DNA of 64,000 nucleotides from Fischerella sp. PCC 9431 (GTDB taxonomy: Bacteria; Cyanobacteriota; Cyanobacteriia; Cyanobacteriales; Nostocaceae), in the NCBI RefSeq assembly GCF_000447295.1, contig NZ_KE650771.1, positions 1,063,151-1,127,150 on the forward strand. Direction: 5' to 3'. Made by a program: the position numbers and the translations under genes. Under the pieces are notes generated by a model. It did not search any database. It was given only the letters and a program-made list of their open reading frames with translations, and was not told the origin of the DNA. This document shows, piece after piece, positions 1 to 8,033 of this stretch (the first letter of the stretch is position 1; the number at the start of each line of letters is the position of its first letter).

Positions 1-458
1 TACAACCTCTATCGGAAACAGCCTCTGGTGGGGAAATGAGTAGATTTCTGCTGGCACTGAAAGCTTGTTTTTCCCAAGCCCAGACAACAGGAACAATGGT
101 ATTTGATGAAATTGATGTTGGTGTATCTGGAAGAGTAGCGCAGGCGATCGCTGAAAAATTACACCAGTTGAGCCAGTTTCACCAAGTATTATGTGTGACA
201 CACCAACCTTTAGTTGCTGCAATGGCGGATCGTCATTTTCGCGTTGATAAGCAGGTAGTTAATCAAATAAAAGGTAAAAAAGAACACAATAGTTCCAGTG
301 AAGAACGTACGGTTGTGCGTATTACTAGCTTAGATAACTTAAACAAACGTCGGGAAGAACTAGCTCAGTTAGCAGGTGGTAAGTCAGCCCAAGAAGCGAT
401 CGCTTTTGCAGAATCTTTACTAACGCAGGCTGCAAATCACCGTCAACGTAAACGCTAA
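1..458 (+). CDS. recN: DNA repair protein RecN, C-terminal part (cut by window edge)
   Basis: The gene enters from the left edge; the frame is open from base 3 and the ATG at 36 is internal. RecN is an SMC-like ATPase that acts early in double-strand break repair. Visible are the ABC signature (SETASGGEMSRF), the Walker B region (MVFDEIDVGVSGRVA) with its aspartate-glutamate pair, and the H-loop stretch CVTHQPLVAAMADRHF. These close the C-terminal half of the ATPase head. The tail after about residue 80 of the visible part is charged and variable. The stop at 456-458 lies 13 bases before the methyltransferase start, so the two may be co-transcribed. Assignment to RecN is firm; the N-terminal head and coiled coil lie outside the window. 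Confidence 0.93.
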   Translation, partial: QPLSETASGGEMSRFLLALKACFSQAQTTGTMVFDEIDVGVSGRVAQAIAEKLHQLSQFHQVLCVTHQPLVAAMADRHFRVDKQVVNQIKGKKEHNSSSEERTVVRITSLDNLNKRREELAQLAGGKSAQEAIAFAESLLTQAANHRQRKR

Positions 459-471
459 AATCTAAAATCGG

Positions 472-1194
472 ATGACCTCTTTCCCTAGATGGTACTTTGA
501 TGAAAATAAAATGGCTGGTGTTGACTTTGAGGATACTGCTCAAGTTGCAGCCTTTGACCGAAACCAATTATCAAGCACTCCAGAAAAGGAACAGGCTTTA
601 GTTCAACGATTAGGAATTTCTTCTGGACATACTGTTATTGATTTGGGAGCGGGTACAGGAACCTTTGCAATTCAGGCTGCGCTCAATGGAGCTTTTGTAG
701 ATGCTGTCGATATTTCGCAAAGTATGCTGGCTTACGCTCGCTCCAAAGCTCAAAAAGTTGGTGCTGTCAATATCAAGTTTCATCAGGCTGGTTTCTTAAC
801 TTATGAGCATAATGATAATTTGGCTGATTTCGTGATTACGAAAGCTGCGCTTCATATTTTGCCAGACTTTTGGAAAATGGTAGCTTTGATGCGAATAGCT
901 GCAATGTTAAAACCTGGCGGTATTTTTTACCTACGTGATGTTATCTTCTCATTCCCAGCTCATGAGTATCAAACTTCGATCAACAACTGGATTGAGGATT
1001 CAGCTAAACCACAGGGCGAAGGTTGGACAGTCAAAGACTTTGAAATGCATGTGCGAGAGGAATACAGCACTTTTGCATGGATTATTGAAGGTATGTTGAC
1101 ACGAGCAGGGTTTGATATTAGAGAAGTAAGTTATCCTACGCCTACTCTTGCTGAGTATTTATGTGTTAAGGAGAGTCAGACAAAATTCATGTGA
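472..1194 (+). CDS. SAM-dependent class I methyltransferase
   Basis: A 240-residue protein with a class I methyltransferase fold. Motif I (VIDLGAGTGTFAIQAA, about residues 55-70) binds S-adenosylmethionine; the acidic residue ending strand 2 is in VDAVDISQSML, and the post-motif region is FVITKAALHIL. The substrate cannot be deduced: the family covers small-molecule and quinone-type methylations. It starts 13 bases after recN. Its last 19 bases overlap the 3' end of the convergent CPBP gene, so the two stop regions share sequence. No signal peptide or membrane segment is seen. Confidence 0.85.
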   Translation: MTSFPRWYFDENKMAGVDFEDTAQVAAFDRNQLSSTPEKEQALVQRLGISSGHTVIDLGAGTGTFAIQAALNGAFVDAVDISQSMLAYARSKAQKVGAVNIKFHQAGFLTYEHNDNLADFVITKAALHILPDFWKMVALMRIAAMLKPGGIFYLRDVIFSFPAHEYQTSINNWIEDSAKPQGEGWTVKDFEMHVREEYSTFAWIIEGMLTRAGFDIREVSYPTPTLAEYLCVKESQTKFM

Positions 1195-2051
1195 TAACCA
1201 AACCAGAGAATAACCCCAGTTAGCAGTAAACACACTATCCCTGCTAATCCGGCTAGGGGTTTTTTGTTCTTACCTGTCACCCAGTCTGAGATTCTGTCGG
1301 TGTAATTAATCAGTTGGGCTGTATCTATACAGGCGATCGCCCATATCCAACCGGCGTGTAGTCCCCAAGCTAAACCCAAGTTACCGCGATCAGCAAACCG
1401 CGCCAATACTAATACCATTCCCATCAGCCATAGTCCGGGAAGTTGAGGTTTTGTTTCTTGTTGTTCCCAAACTAAGTGTAATACAGCAAATAACAAGCTA
1501 GATGTTATTGCTGCTAGCCAGACTGGATAATTTTGCTCTAATTCTGTAAATAAAAATCCCCGAAAAACTAATTCTTCAGTACCACCTACAAATAAAGCTA
1601 TCAATAAAATGGGTAGCCAAATAGATGGTAGTTGCTTGGTATTACTGTATTCAAATTCACACCATCCTAGCCAAAATTGACATGCAAAGACCACAGCTAA
1701 ACTCAATATACCTAAACTAAAACCAAGGGCGATGGAATTAAGTATAGAAATATTGGCTATCAAGCCATAATCTGAGAAGGGTGTTTTTGTCAACCAAGTT
1801 ATGAGCCAAAAAATAAAAGGTATTAATAAATAAAGTGACAATAATAAAGGTAACTTTTGCTCTGATTTTAAGGGTTGGTTGGGTTTCCAATTTAGGAACA
1901 CAGATAACAAAGCTGCGATTGGGAACCAACATCCACCCCAAGCAATAAAAAAAGCCATCACTACAATCAAACTTGGTGCATTTTCCAAAAATGATTGCAA
2001 ATTATAGAGTGATGACTTTAAGGAGGCTATCAAAATTGGATAAAAAAACAC
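1176..2051 (-). CDS. CPBP-family intramembrane metalloprotease (CAAX protease-like)
   Basis: A 291-residue polytopic membrane protein with about seven hydrophobic segments. The C-terminal half carries the CPBP/Abi motifs: the glutamate pair and arginine in TEELVFRGFLF, the FxxxH-type histidine in LLFAVLHLVWEQ, and a later histidine in AWGLHAGW. Members are glutamic-type intramembrane endopeptidases; in cyanobacteria they are numerous and their substrates are mostly unknown. The gene converges on the methyltransferase with a 19-base overlap of coding ends. It could alternatively act in bacteriocin self-immunity, but nothing bacteriocin-like is nearby. Confidence 0.85.
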   Translation of the reverse strand: MFFYPILIASLKSSLYNLQSFLENAPSLIVVMAFFIAWGGCWFPIAALLSVFLNWKPNQPLKSEQKLPLLLSLYLLIPFIFWLITWLTKTPFSDYGLIANISILNSIALGFSLGILSLAVVFACQFWLGWCEFEYSNTKQLPSIWLPILLIALFVGGTEELVFRGFLFTELEQNYPVWLAAITSSLLFAVLHLVWEQQETKPQLPGLWLMGMVLVLARFADRGNLGLAWGLHAGWIWAIACIDTAQLINYTDRISDWVTGKNKKPLAGLAGIVCLLLTGVILWFGYHMNFV

Positions 2052-2351
2052 GATAGACTTCTCACAATCTTAAGTTTATAGCTTGTAGAGAGAAAAGCTT
2101 TCAAGAGTTCGAGCAATTTGTCATCTGGAGTAGCGATGCGATCGCATTTTCTTTATCCCTTAATACTACTTGCTTTTTTGCTTTTATCTCCACTTAATCA
2201 AGCTTTTACCAAATTTGGCAAGTTCTGCAAGAGGTCTAATCGTTGATTTTTTATCTCAAAAATATTTAAACGATAGCAAAGTTTTTTTGGCTAACCAAGG
2301 GAAAAGTTATTCAGTCTTTACTCTTCACTTTATCCCTACCATTGGGAAAAT

Positions 2352-2798
2352 TTACTCTTCTTCTTCTTCAATCTCATCTTCCTCTACATCAATATCTTCA
2401 TCTGACTGGAGTTCTTTTTTGTCACTATCTACTTGAATGAGGTGAATGTGCTTGTATCCTAGCTTAATTTCAAATTCATCACCCGGCTTTAAGCCCATTG
2501 CTTTGGTGTATGTTGCACCGATGACAATTTGACCATTTTGATGAACACTAACTCGATATGTCGGTTCACGACCACGACCATCTTTTGGTGCTTCTGGACT
2601 TAAGGGGATTCCCCTAGCGGATAGCAAAGCATCATAAAAATCAGTCAAATTTACACGAACTTGATTATTTTTCGTAACAGTATAATAGCCACACTGTTTT
2701 GCTCTTTCTCGACGTGGTAGATTGGAAAGCTCTTTGACTTTTGCAAGCAGTGCTTTTCCGGTTAATGGTGCGGTTGCAGTTTCAGTCATTACGCTCAA
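2352..2798 (-). CDS. cyAbrB-type transcriptional regulator
   Basis: A 148-residue protein of the cyanobacterial AbrB-like family. The N-terminal region (TGKALLAKVKELSNLPRRER, then CGYYTV) is the conserved cyAbrB helical part. The AbrB-like swapped-hairpin DNA-binding domain lies at about residues 78-125 (YRVSVHQNGQIVIGATYTKAMGLKPGDEFEIKLGYKHIHL), and the tail is a very acidic run of Asp and Glu. cyAbrB proteins are global regulators of carbon/nitrogen balance, and in heterocystous species also of hepR and sodB (CalA). Whether this is the cyAbrB1 or cyAbrB2 paralogue is not decided here. A strong interrupted palindrome 45 bases upstream may be an autoregulatory site. Confidence 0.88.
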   Translation of the reverse strand: MSVMTETATAPLTGKALLAKVKELSNLPRRERAKQCGYYTVTKNNQVRVNLTDFYDALLSARGIPLSPEAPKDGRGREPTYRVSVHQNGQIVIGATYTKAMGLKPGDEFEIKLGYKHIHLIQVDSDKKELQSDEDIDVEEDEIEEEEE

Positions 2799-2842
2799 AA
2801 TTTCCTTACTCTCTCCAAACTATTCAAAGGTATAGTTCTCTG

Positions 2843-2886
2843 TGTCAGCATTTGACTTTTAGTGATTTCCACTAAACTTGCTGACA
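2843..2886. promoter_or_regulatory. interrupted palindrome upstream of the cyAbrB gene
   Basis: Outer arms TGTCAGCA (2843-2850) and TGCTGACA (2879-2886) enclose a second perfect hairpin TTTAGTG-ATTTC-CACTAAA. It lies 45-88 bases upstream of the minus-strand cyAbrB start. The nested symmetry suits an operator for a dimeric or tetrameric regulator, possibly autoregulation, or a 5' UTR stem-loop. Function is inferred from position only. Confidence 0.4.
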
Positions 2887-3422
2887 AACCCAGAAAAATG
2901 TCAAACTCCTACTTCTAATCAGCCAAGATCATCTTTAATATGGTTGCCCATAATTTATGAGAGTCCCAGTTGTCGGAGGTATTTATTTGGGTAATTTTAC
3001 GGCATATTTAACCTTCATTCGCCATCGAAAACGAAATATTTTCTTTGCTGATGCTATGGCGACGGTGTAATTTTAAGCCATCTTTACAAACGAATCGAGT
3101 TCCACTACTTAATCAGCCGTAGACTCAAGAATTAGCAAGAATTTCCTTATGCTTACCTCAAGCTTAGAACAGCATAGTATTGTCATAAGGTTGTTGAGCA
3201 TACACTCTTTAATCCTGCCAATAGAGACGAATCAATTTCATCTCTGAGCATTACGAATAAACAAAGCAGTATCAGCCGCACTTGATCGGCTATTTGGACT
3301 GGTTTTGTTACTTCGTAATTTTATATTAAATACTAACATGCGATCATAATAGCAAAATAATTGTTTAAGTTTGAATTAAACTTATTGCTAGACTTTAAAT
3401 CTTATATCCTTTATCTTGGGAA

Positions 3423-3460
3423 GGCAAAAAGTGGTGAGGATTTCCCTCCCGCTTTTTGCC
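3423..3460. ncRNA. stable hairpin, possible small RNA end or terminator
   Basis: Perfect arms GGCAAAAAG (3423-3431) and CTTTTTGCC (3452-3460), extended inward by a G-rich and a C-rich stretch around an ATTT loop. Both neighbouring genes point away from it, so it is not an obvious terminator of either; a small RNA ending here is possible. There is no long U-run after either arm. Confidence 0.3.
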
Positions 3461-3833
3461 GTTGTGAGTATTGATGTATGGATTTTATAAAAATTCATCT
3501 AATATGGACAAGGAGTTTTGAGCAGAGAGTTAGATGATCGAGTTTATTGATTGAGACCAGATAAATTCTTTCAGAGTACTATGCTGCTTATTAATTACCT
3601 CATCATGTTCATCAGCAGCTATAACAATTCTATATAACCAAAAAAACAGTACTTTGCGACGAAAGGAGGAATTTGTACAGTTGTTTATTAGACTTCTACA
3701 AGAAGTGCGGTAAAAGGGTAAAGGAAAATAAAAACCCTTTCACCTTTTAGCCTTGGCCTTTACCAACTCTTGTAAAAGTTGCTTTCGTAAGAGTTTGATT
3801 GACTTATGTTAACGTCAACATCAAGTTATATCC

Positions 3834-3881
3834 TATGGGTAATAGGGTGTAGCAGTTGACAAAACTGCCTATAATCCCATA
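3834..3881. ncRNA. long compound hairpin in the cyAbrB-sdhB spacer
   Basis: Outer arms TATGGG (3834-3839) and CCCATA (3876-3881), a middle pairing between TAGG and CCTA, and an inner stem GCAGTT/AACTGC around GACA together fold into one 48-base stem-loop. It lies about 340 bases upstream of sdhB. It may be part of a regulatory leader or an independent RNA; nothing identifies the class. Confidence 0.3.
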
Positions 3882-4221
3882 TGGAGCCTCCACAACAAGG
3901 ATTTTTATGCTTATTCTGGAACTATATAATGACTAACAATTTAATGATCAGCATGTTAACAGCTAGCTTTAAAATAGGAGTAGTTAGAGCATAGCTTGTT
4001 GGATCAACTTCGTTTCGTGTGAGATAAAAGTTAAAAATTATAAAATAAAAGGCTCAAAATTAAATAGTAAAGGGATTTGATTGATTTATTATTTCCCTAT
4101 TTTGGTTTCCCGTTTTTCCTGCTGTAGATACAAATCAGTGTAGTCTATATCCTTTTTTGACTTCTGTAAAAGTCTCTTTTCTATGTAAATGTGATAATTT
4201 CAGGATTTAGGTTGGTAAAAT

Positions 4222-5226
4222 ATGGAAGTAATTTTTAAAGTAATTCGACAGCAACATAATTCTTCTGCTAAGGTACAAAGTTACTCTTTACAGGTAGAAC
4301 CAGGTAATACAATCCTTGATTGCCTCAATCGAATTAAGTGGGAACAAGATGGAACTTTAGCGTTTCGCAAAAATTGTCGCAATACAATTTGTGGTAGCTG
4401 TGGTATACGAATCAACGGACGTTCTGCTCTTGCTTGTAAAGAAAATGTTGGCAGTGAAATTTCTAGATTACAAGAATTAGCAGCACACACAAGTAAGGCA
4501 AATGCTATTCCAGAAATCACGATCGCTCCCCTTGGTAATATGCCTGTAATTAAAGATTTAGTAGTGGATATGAGCGATTTTTGGAATAACCTAGAGGCGA
4601 TCGCACCCTATGTAAGTACAGCTAGTAGACAAGTACCAGAAAGAGAGTTTTTACAAACACCAGAAGAGCGATCGCGCCTCGATCAAACTGGCAATTGTAT
4701 TATGTGTGGAGCTTGCTTTTCTGAATGCAACGCCTTTGAAGTCAATTCCAAATTTGTTGGTCCCCATGCTCTTGCTAAAGCTTACCGAATGGTAGCCGAT
4801 AACCGCGATACTGAAACAGAAAACCGTTTAGAAAAATACAACGAAGATACCCAAGGTGTTTGGGGTTGTACTCGTTGCTTTTACTGCAACAGCGTCTGTC
4901 CTATGGATGTTGCTCCCTTAGATCAAATCAGCAAAATTAAACAAGAAATTCTCACCCACAAACAAAAAAGCGACAGTCGCTCAATTCGCCATCGCAAAGT
5001 GTTAGTAGAATTAGTCAAAGCAGGTGGTTGGATTGACGAGAGAAAGTTTAGTTTACAAGTAGTCGGTAACTATTTTCAGGATTTGAGAGGATTGCTTAGT
5101 ATTGCACCCTTGGGTTTACGGATGCTTGCGAAGGGTAAATTTCCCTTTTCTTTTGAACCTTCTCAAGGAACTCAACAGGTGCGATCGCTTATTGAGGCGA
5201 TACAGGAAGAAGGGAATAGGGAATAG
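4222..5226 (+). CDS. sdhB: succinate dehydrogenase/fumarate reductase iron-sulfur subunit
   Basis: A 334-residue iron-sulfur subunit that passes electrons from the flavoprotein SdhA towards the quinone pool. The 2Fe-2S ferredoxin domain has Cys52, Cys57, Cys60 and Cys72. The C-terminal ferredoxin-like domain has CIMCGACFSEC (Cys159, 162, 165, 169) and CTRCFYCNSVCP (Cys216, 219, 222, 226), ligating the 4Fe-4S and 3Fe-4S clusters. It is longer than the roughly 240-residue bacterial norm by a C-terminal extension. No sdhA or membrane anchor gene is adjacent, as is common in cyanobacteria. The last codons (EEGNRE and stop) are read from the beginning of a GGGAATA repeat tract, so the native C-terminus may have been altered by the repeat. 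Confidence 0.92.
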   Translation: MEVIFKVIRQQHNSSAKVQSYSLQVEPGNTILDCLNRIKWEQDGTLAFRKNCRNTICGSCGIRINGRSALACKENVGSEISRLQELAAHTSKANAIPEITIAPLGNMPVIKDLVVDMSDFWNNLEAIAPYVSTASRQVPEREFLQTPEERSRLDQTGNCIMCGACFSECNAFEVNSKFVGPHALAKAYRMVADNRDTETENRLEKYNEDTQGVWGCTRCFYCNSVCPMDVAPLDQISKIKQEILTHKQKSDSRSIRHRKVLVELVKAGGWIDERKFSLQVVGNYFQDLRGLLSIAPLGLRMLAKGKFPFSFEPSQGTQQVRSLIEAIQEEGNRE

Positions 5227-5344
5227 GGAATAGGGATCGGGGAAAGGGGAAAGGGGACAAGGCAGACAAGGGATAATTTCTCCGCGTCACCGCGTCCCTG
5301 ACTCTCCGCGTCTTCTCCCCAATACCCGATCCCCGATCCCTTCC
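5213..5344. repeat. composite short-tandem-repeat tract
   Basis: The purine-rich half (GGGAATA, GGGGAAA and GGACAAGG units) is followed after ATAATT by a pyrimidine-rich half (CTCCGCGTC and CCCCGATCCC units), so the tract folds into a long imperfect hairpin. It overlaps the end of sdhB and reaches the stop of the PD40 gene, and probably serves as the bidirectional end of both. Confidence 0.7.
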
Positions 5345-5869
5345 CTATCGTGGATCTTGGGGTATGTTTAAAGGCTGACCAGAACGGTCATAGACTAAAA
5401 TATCCCACTGTCCATTGTTACTATACTCAAAGGCAATTCTCGTACCGTCAGCGCTGATTGTCGGGTTGCGAACTTCTGCTTGCAAGTTAGCAGTCAAATT
5501 GCGTGATTGTCTTGTTTCTCTGTCATATAAAAAGATAGCTGTTCGACCTTGACGAGAAGCGGCAAAAACAATACTACGACCATCATCAGAAACACTAGGA
5601 TGAGAGGCGATCGCATCAAAAGCATTTAAACCAGGTACATCAATCAAATTGCGAGTTAGCGTATCAAACATATATACATCTTGGCTACCCCGTCGGTCAG
5701 AAGTATAAACAATATATCTGCCAGAAATTTGTGGAGTTAATTCGGAAGCAGGACTATTGAGACTTCTACCACCAGGATCGAAAGGATAACTCAAAAGGCG
5801 GGGATAGCCAATACAGCCAGTTAACAAAGTTGTTAATGTAACTATAGGAATAAATATATATTTGGTCAT
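5345..5869 (-). CDS. PD40/TolB-like beta-propeller lipoprotein
   Basis: A 174-residue secreted lipoprotein. The N-terminus has a short hydrophobic stretch ending in the lipobox LLTGC, so Cys18 or the near equivalent is the likely lipidated residue. The rest is made of TolB-type PD40 repeats, recognisable in GRYIVYTSDRRGSQDVYMFD, GRSIVFAASRQGRTAIFLYD and TRIAFEYSNNGQWDILVYD. Three to four blades are too few for a closed propeller, so it may oligomerise or pair with its upstream paralogue. The start ATG at 5869 lies inside a CAAATGAC heptad repeat. Function is unknown; TolB homologues act in envelope integrity. Confidence 0.75.
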   Translation of the reverse strand: MTKYIFIPIVTLTTLLTGCIGYPRLLSYPFDPGGRSLNSPASELTPQISGRYIVYTSDRRGSQDVYMFDTLTRNLIDVPGLNAFDAIASHPSVSDDGRSIVFAASRQGRTAIFLYDRETRQSRNLTANLQAEVRNPTISADGTRIAFEYSNNGQWDILVYDRSGQPLNIPQDPR

Positions 5870-5934
5870 TTGTCATTTGCTGATTATTTCCAATGCCCAA
5901 TGCCCGATTCCCAATACCCCATGCCTCATCCCCT
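5870..5934. repeat. short repeat tract between the paired PD40 genes
   Basis: CAAATGAC-type heptads beside the downstream start codon, then CCCAATG and CCCAATACCCC units. The tract separates the two minus-strand PD40 genes. Confidence 0.65.
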
Positions 5935-6495
5935 CTACGGTAGAGGAGCCACAGCCGCACCATTAGGAATATCCAACTCAATTTCTGGTCCTCGATCTAA
6001 GACTTCCACGTCCCACTGACCACGGCTAGCTGTTTCAAAAACAACATAGCGGCCATCCGGGCTAATATTAGGATTTCTTACCCAACCCCTATATGTGGGG
6101 GTGACGATTTGCGACTGTTGCGTAGCGCGATCATAAAGTGCTACTACAGGCCTACCCTGATCGCTGGTGATGTAGGCTATATAACGTCCGTTATAACTGA
6201 GACTGGGACTTTCAACTATTGTCCCTGGTCGATTTAAGCGCGATGTAGGTAAAAAAGTTTGCTGCTGTAAGTCGTATAGCAAAATCTGATGAGTGCCATT
6301 ACGGGTTGATACCAAGGCTAAAATACGACCATTTCCACTCAAGCTCGGTTGCTCTTCAGTGTAGCGACTGTTGAGAGAGTTCGAGCCAATGGGAATATTG
6401 TCAGGACTACAAGCTACAAGCAAACCTGTTAAACCAAAAATCAGACTCCAAACACAATTTCGTTGGAGCCAAGATATAGGTGTAAATTTTTTCAC
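5935..6495 (-). CDS. PD40/TolB-like beta-propeller lipoprotein (paralogue)
   Basis: A second PD40-repeat lipoprotein, about 186 residues from the GTG at 6495. I prefer this start because it gives a textbook signal peptide (MKKFTPISWLQ, a hydrophobic core, then lipobox LLVAC). An upstream in-frame TTG at 6558, directly after the ycf66 stop, would add 21 basic residues. Repeat blades are GRILALVSTRNGTHQILLYD, GRYIAYITSDQGRPVVALYD and GRYVVFETASRGQWDVEVLD. It resembles the next gene blade for blade, so the pair probably arose by tandem duplication, and the two half-propellers may work together. It is probably in one transcript with ycf66 upstream. Confidence 0.75.
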   Translation of the reverse strand: MKKFTPISWLQRNCVWSLIFGLTGLLVACSPDNIPIGSNSLNSRYTEEQPSLSGNGRILALVSTRNGTHQILLYDLQQQTFLPTSRLNRPGTIVESPSLSYNGRYIAYITSDQGRPVVALYDRATQQSQIVTPTYRGWVRNPNISPDGRYVVFETASRGQWDVEVLDRGPEIELDIPNGAAVAPLP

Positions 6496-6558
6496 CTTAA
6501 CTATTTTTCGTGATCTTTTTTGCAACCTCCACCTTAGTTTATAAGAGGAGAGTGTCAA

Positions 6559-7491
6559 TTAAACATCATCGAAATCCACTGAATTATCTGATTCGCCTTC
6601 TGAACGATTGCTCGGCTTGTATTCTACATAATCAGTAGAGATGACATCATCATCTTGACGTTCAGGTCGAGATTCTGGGTTCGTGGACGGACGACGTCTT
6701 CTGGGTGGTTTGCGTGTGGTATCTGTAACATCATCGCCACGATTTTCAGTCCGCAGAGAATTATTAGTTACACGCCGAGAAGGTCTTCTGTCTCTGGTTG
6801 TTGGTGTATCCCAATCATCAACTGCTTGAGAAGTAGTAGTACCCCAATCATCGTCTGGGCGATCGCTAGTACGACTAGTTGGACGCGAACTGCTACGCCG
6901 ACGGTTTGTTCTGTCGCTTGGTTCCGATCTCTCACTAGGAGTGCGACGTTCTAAACGACGAGGTTCATCTTCATAATAATCGCCGTAATCTCCACGTGAT
7001 GAACGGTTTTCTCTGCTACCTGGAATCCGGGGACGTGGGCGTTCATCTTCATACTCTTCATCATAAGGTAGGGAATCTAATTCTGCGTCCACCTCAGCTT
7101 TGTAGGGAGATTTCTTACGATACTGATATCGACTACTAACTTCTCGCTCATCATCCACTATGGGAGTATTACGTTTAGCTTGCTGAGTTGCAATACCCCG
7201 CAGCCGAATGCTTTCTACCGCAAAAAATACTGTCGAGCCTACCAAAAGTAACTGACCAAATTGTAGAATCGGGTCTAGACGCCATCCTTGGAAAATCAAA
7301 ATAAAGCCGCAGAGCAAACCTACAGCAGCAAAAAAGATATCTTGATCTCGCGAGAGTTCTGGACGTACTGTGCGGAGAAAATACAAAGCAGCCCCAGCGA
7401 TCGCCAAGAAAATTCCTAGAAGACTGGCTGAGTTAGCCCCAAAATTGACTTGAGCCAGAACACTGGCTGAGTTCAGCCAAAAAGTTACCAT
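6559..7491 (-). CDS. ycf66: Ycf66 family protein
   Basis: A 310-residue protein whose first ~100 residues match the Ycf66 domain found in cyanobacteria and some plastids: three to four hydrophobic segments, including NSASLLGIFLAIAGAALYFL and FFAAVGLLCGFILIFQGWRL, ending in VFFAVESIRLRG. From about residue 110 on it is a long, hydrophilic, Arg/Asp/Ser/Pro-rich and probably disordered tail with repeated DRPDDDW and DDWDTP-like units. The function of Ycf66 is not established; a thylakoid-membrane role is assumed from its distribution. The two PD40 lipoprotein genes follow on the same strand. Confidence 0.88.
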   Translation of the reverse strand: MVTFWLNSASVLAQVNFGANSASLLGIFLAIAGAALYFLRTVRPELSRDQDIFFAAVGLLCGFILIFQGWRLDPILQFGQLLLVGSTVFFAVESIRLRGIATQQAKRNTPIVDDEREVSSRYQYRKKSPYKAEVDAELDSLPYDEEYEDERPRPRIPGSRENRSSRGDYGDYYEDEPRRLERRTPSERSEPSDRTNRRRSSSRPTSRTSDRPDDDWGTTTSQAVDDWDTPTTRDRRPSRRVTNNSLRTENRGDDVTDTTRKPPRRRRPSTNPESRPERQDDDVISTDYVEYKPSNRSEGESDNSVDFDDV

Positions 7492-7568
7492 TGTTGTTTT
7501 CCTAATATCAAATCTATGTTAGCGAGTTGGTATTTAAATCTCTACTTTAACAAGTCACTAAATATATT

Positions 7569-7635
7569 GTAGAGACGCGACATTAAAGGCTGCGCCGTGC
7601 TTTACAACCGTACGCTTTGCCAATCGCGTCTCTAC
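7569..7635. repeat. 67-bp inverted-repeat element
   Basis: Perfect 12-base terminal arms GTAGAGACGCGA (7569-7580) and TCGCGTCTCTAC (7624-7635). The same ends occur in elements at 20044-20095, 34705-34755 and, shortened, 15152-15179. It lies between psbX and ycf66 and may end psbX transcription. Confidence 0.65.
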
Positions 7636-7697
7636 AAATTACCCAAAGCTAAAACGCTACTGGTTTTGAGAGTCAAACTAAATCCCGTAGGAAATTA

Positions 7698-7817
7698 TTA
7701 AGAACGCTGGATTTTATCTTTTTGGCTAATAAAAATCAATCCCACCGTAATAGGGACAACGACAATCACACTACCCCAAAGCAGGCTCCAAAGAAAATTT
7801 GCTAAAGAAGGCGTCAT
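7698..7817 (-). CDS. psbX: photosystem II protein PsbX
   Basis: A 39-residue single-span membrane protein. It starts [13 protein letters not shown], continues with the hydrophobic segment [14 protein letters not shown], and ends SQKDKIQRS, the characteristic stromal tail of PsbX. PsbX is a peripheral low-molecular-mass subunit of photosystem II near cytochrome b559 and affects quinone exchange at the QB site. The length is exactly that of the family. It has its own spacers on both sides and lies upstream of ycf66 on the same strand, with an inverted repeat between them. Identification rests on sequence similarity over the whole length. Confidence 0.93.
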   Translation of the reverse strand: MTPSLANFLWSLLWGSVIVVVPITVGLIFISQKDKIQRS

Positions 7818-8033
7818 ACTTTTCAACCTTTTTTTACACACTTTACCTTAATTTTAATAGTCTATTACACCCTTGGGTTAATAGGACAGAGACTGTCTTG
7901 AAAATGAGTTTAAGGGTGTAAGGAGGAATAATATTTTCCTACCCTGGTTGTGGGTAGTTGTTTTGACTACTTTCATGATTTTTTAAATTGTTCTAGATAA
8001 GCGGCAACCAGCATCATAATGCTGTTACATCTT

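Larger units (their letters stand above)
2799..4221. other. 1.4 kb gene-free region with several structured segments
   Basis: No long open frame on either strand. One 37-codon frame from ATG 2957 to the stop at 3070 has no recognisable homology and no convincing ribosome site. Structured elements are a GC-rich hairpin at 3423-3460, a long compound hairpin at 3834-3881, and the palindrome next to the cyAbrB gene. The remainder is AT-rich. It is unusually long for this gene density and could hold small RNAs, long 5' leaders for sdhB or cyAbrB, or a decayed gene. Confidence 0.5.

Noticed and set aside
2170-2436. 88-codon plus-strand frame with Ser-rich end opposite the cyAbrB gene
   Set aside because: The Ser run is the complement of the Glu-rich cyAbrB tail codons; this is a shadow of the real gene.
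2957-3070. 37-codon plus-strand frame in the cyAbrB-sdhB spacer
   Set aside because: Too short, with no ribosome site or recognisable motif; it may be chance.
3882-3892. TGGAGCCTCCA palindrome as a separate operator
   Set aside because: Very short and next to the larger 3834-3881 hairpin; not enough to call a separate site.
4222-5226. Heterodisulfide reductase or glycolate oxidase iron-sulfur subunit instead of SdhB
   Set aside because: The N-terminal 2Fe-2S ferredoxin domain with four cysteines is diagnostic of SdhB/FrdB.
6655-6954. 99-codon plus-strand frame within ycf66
   Set aside because: It lies wholly opposite the disordered tail of Ycf66 and has no features of its own.
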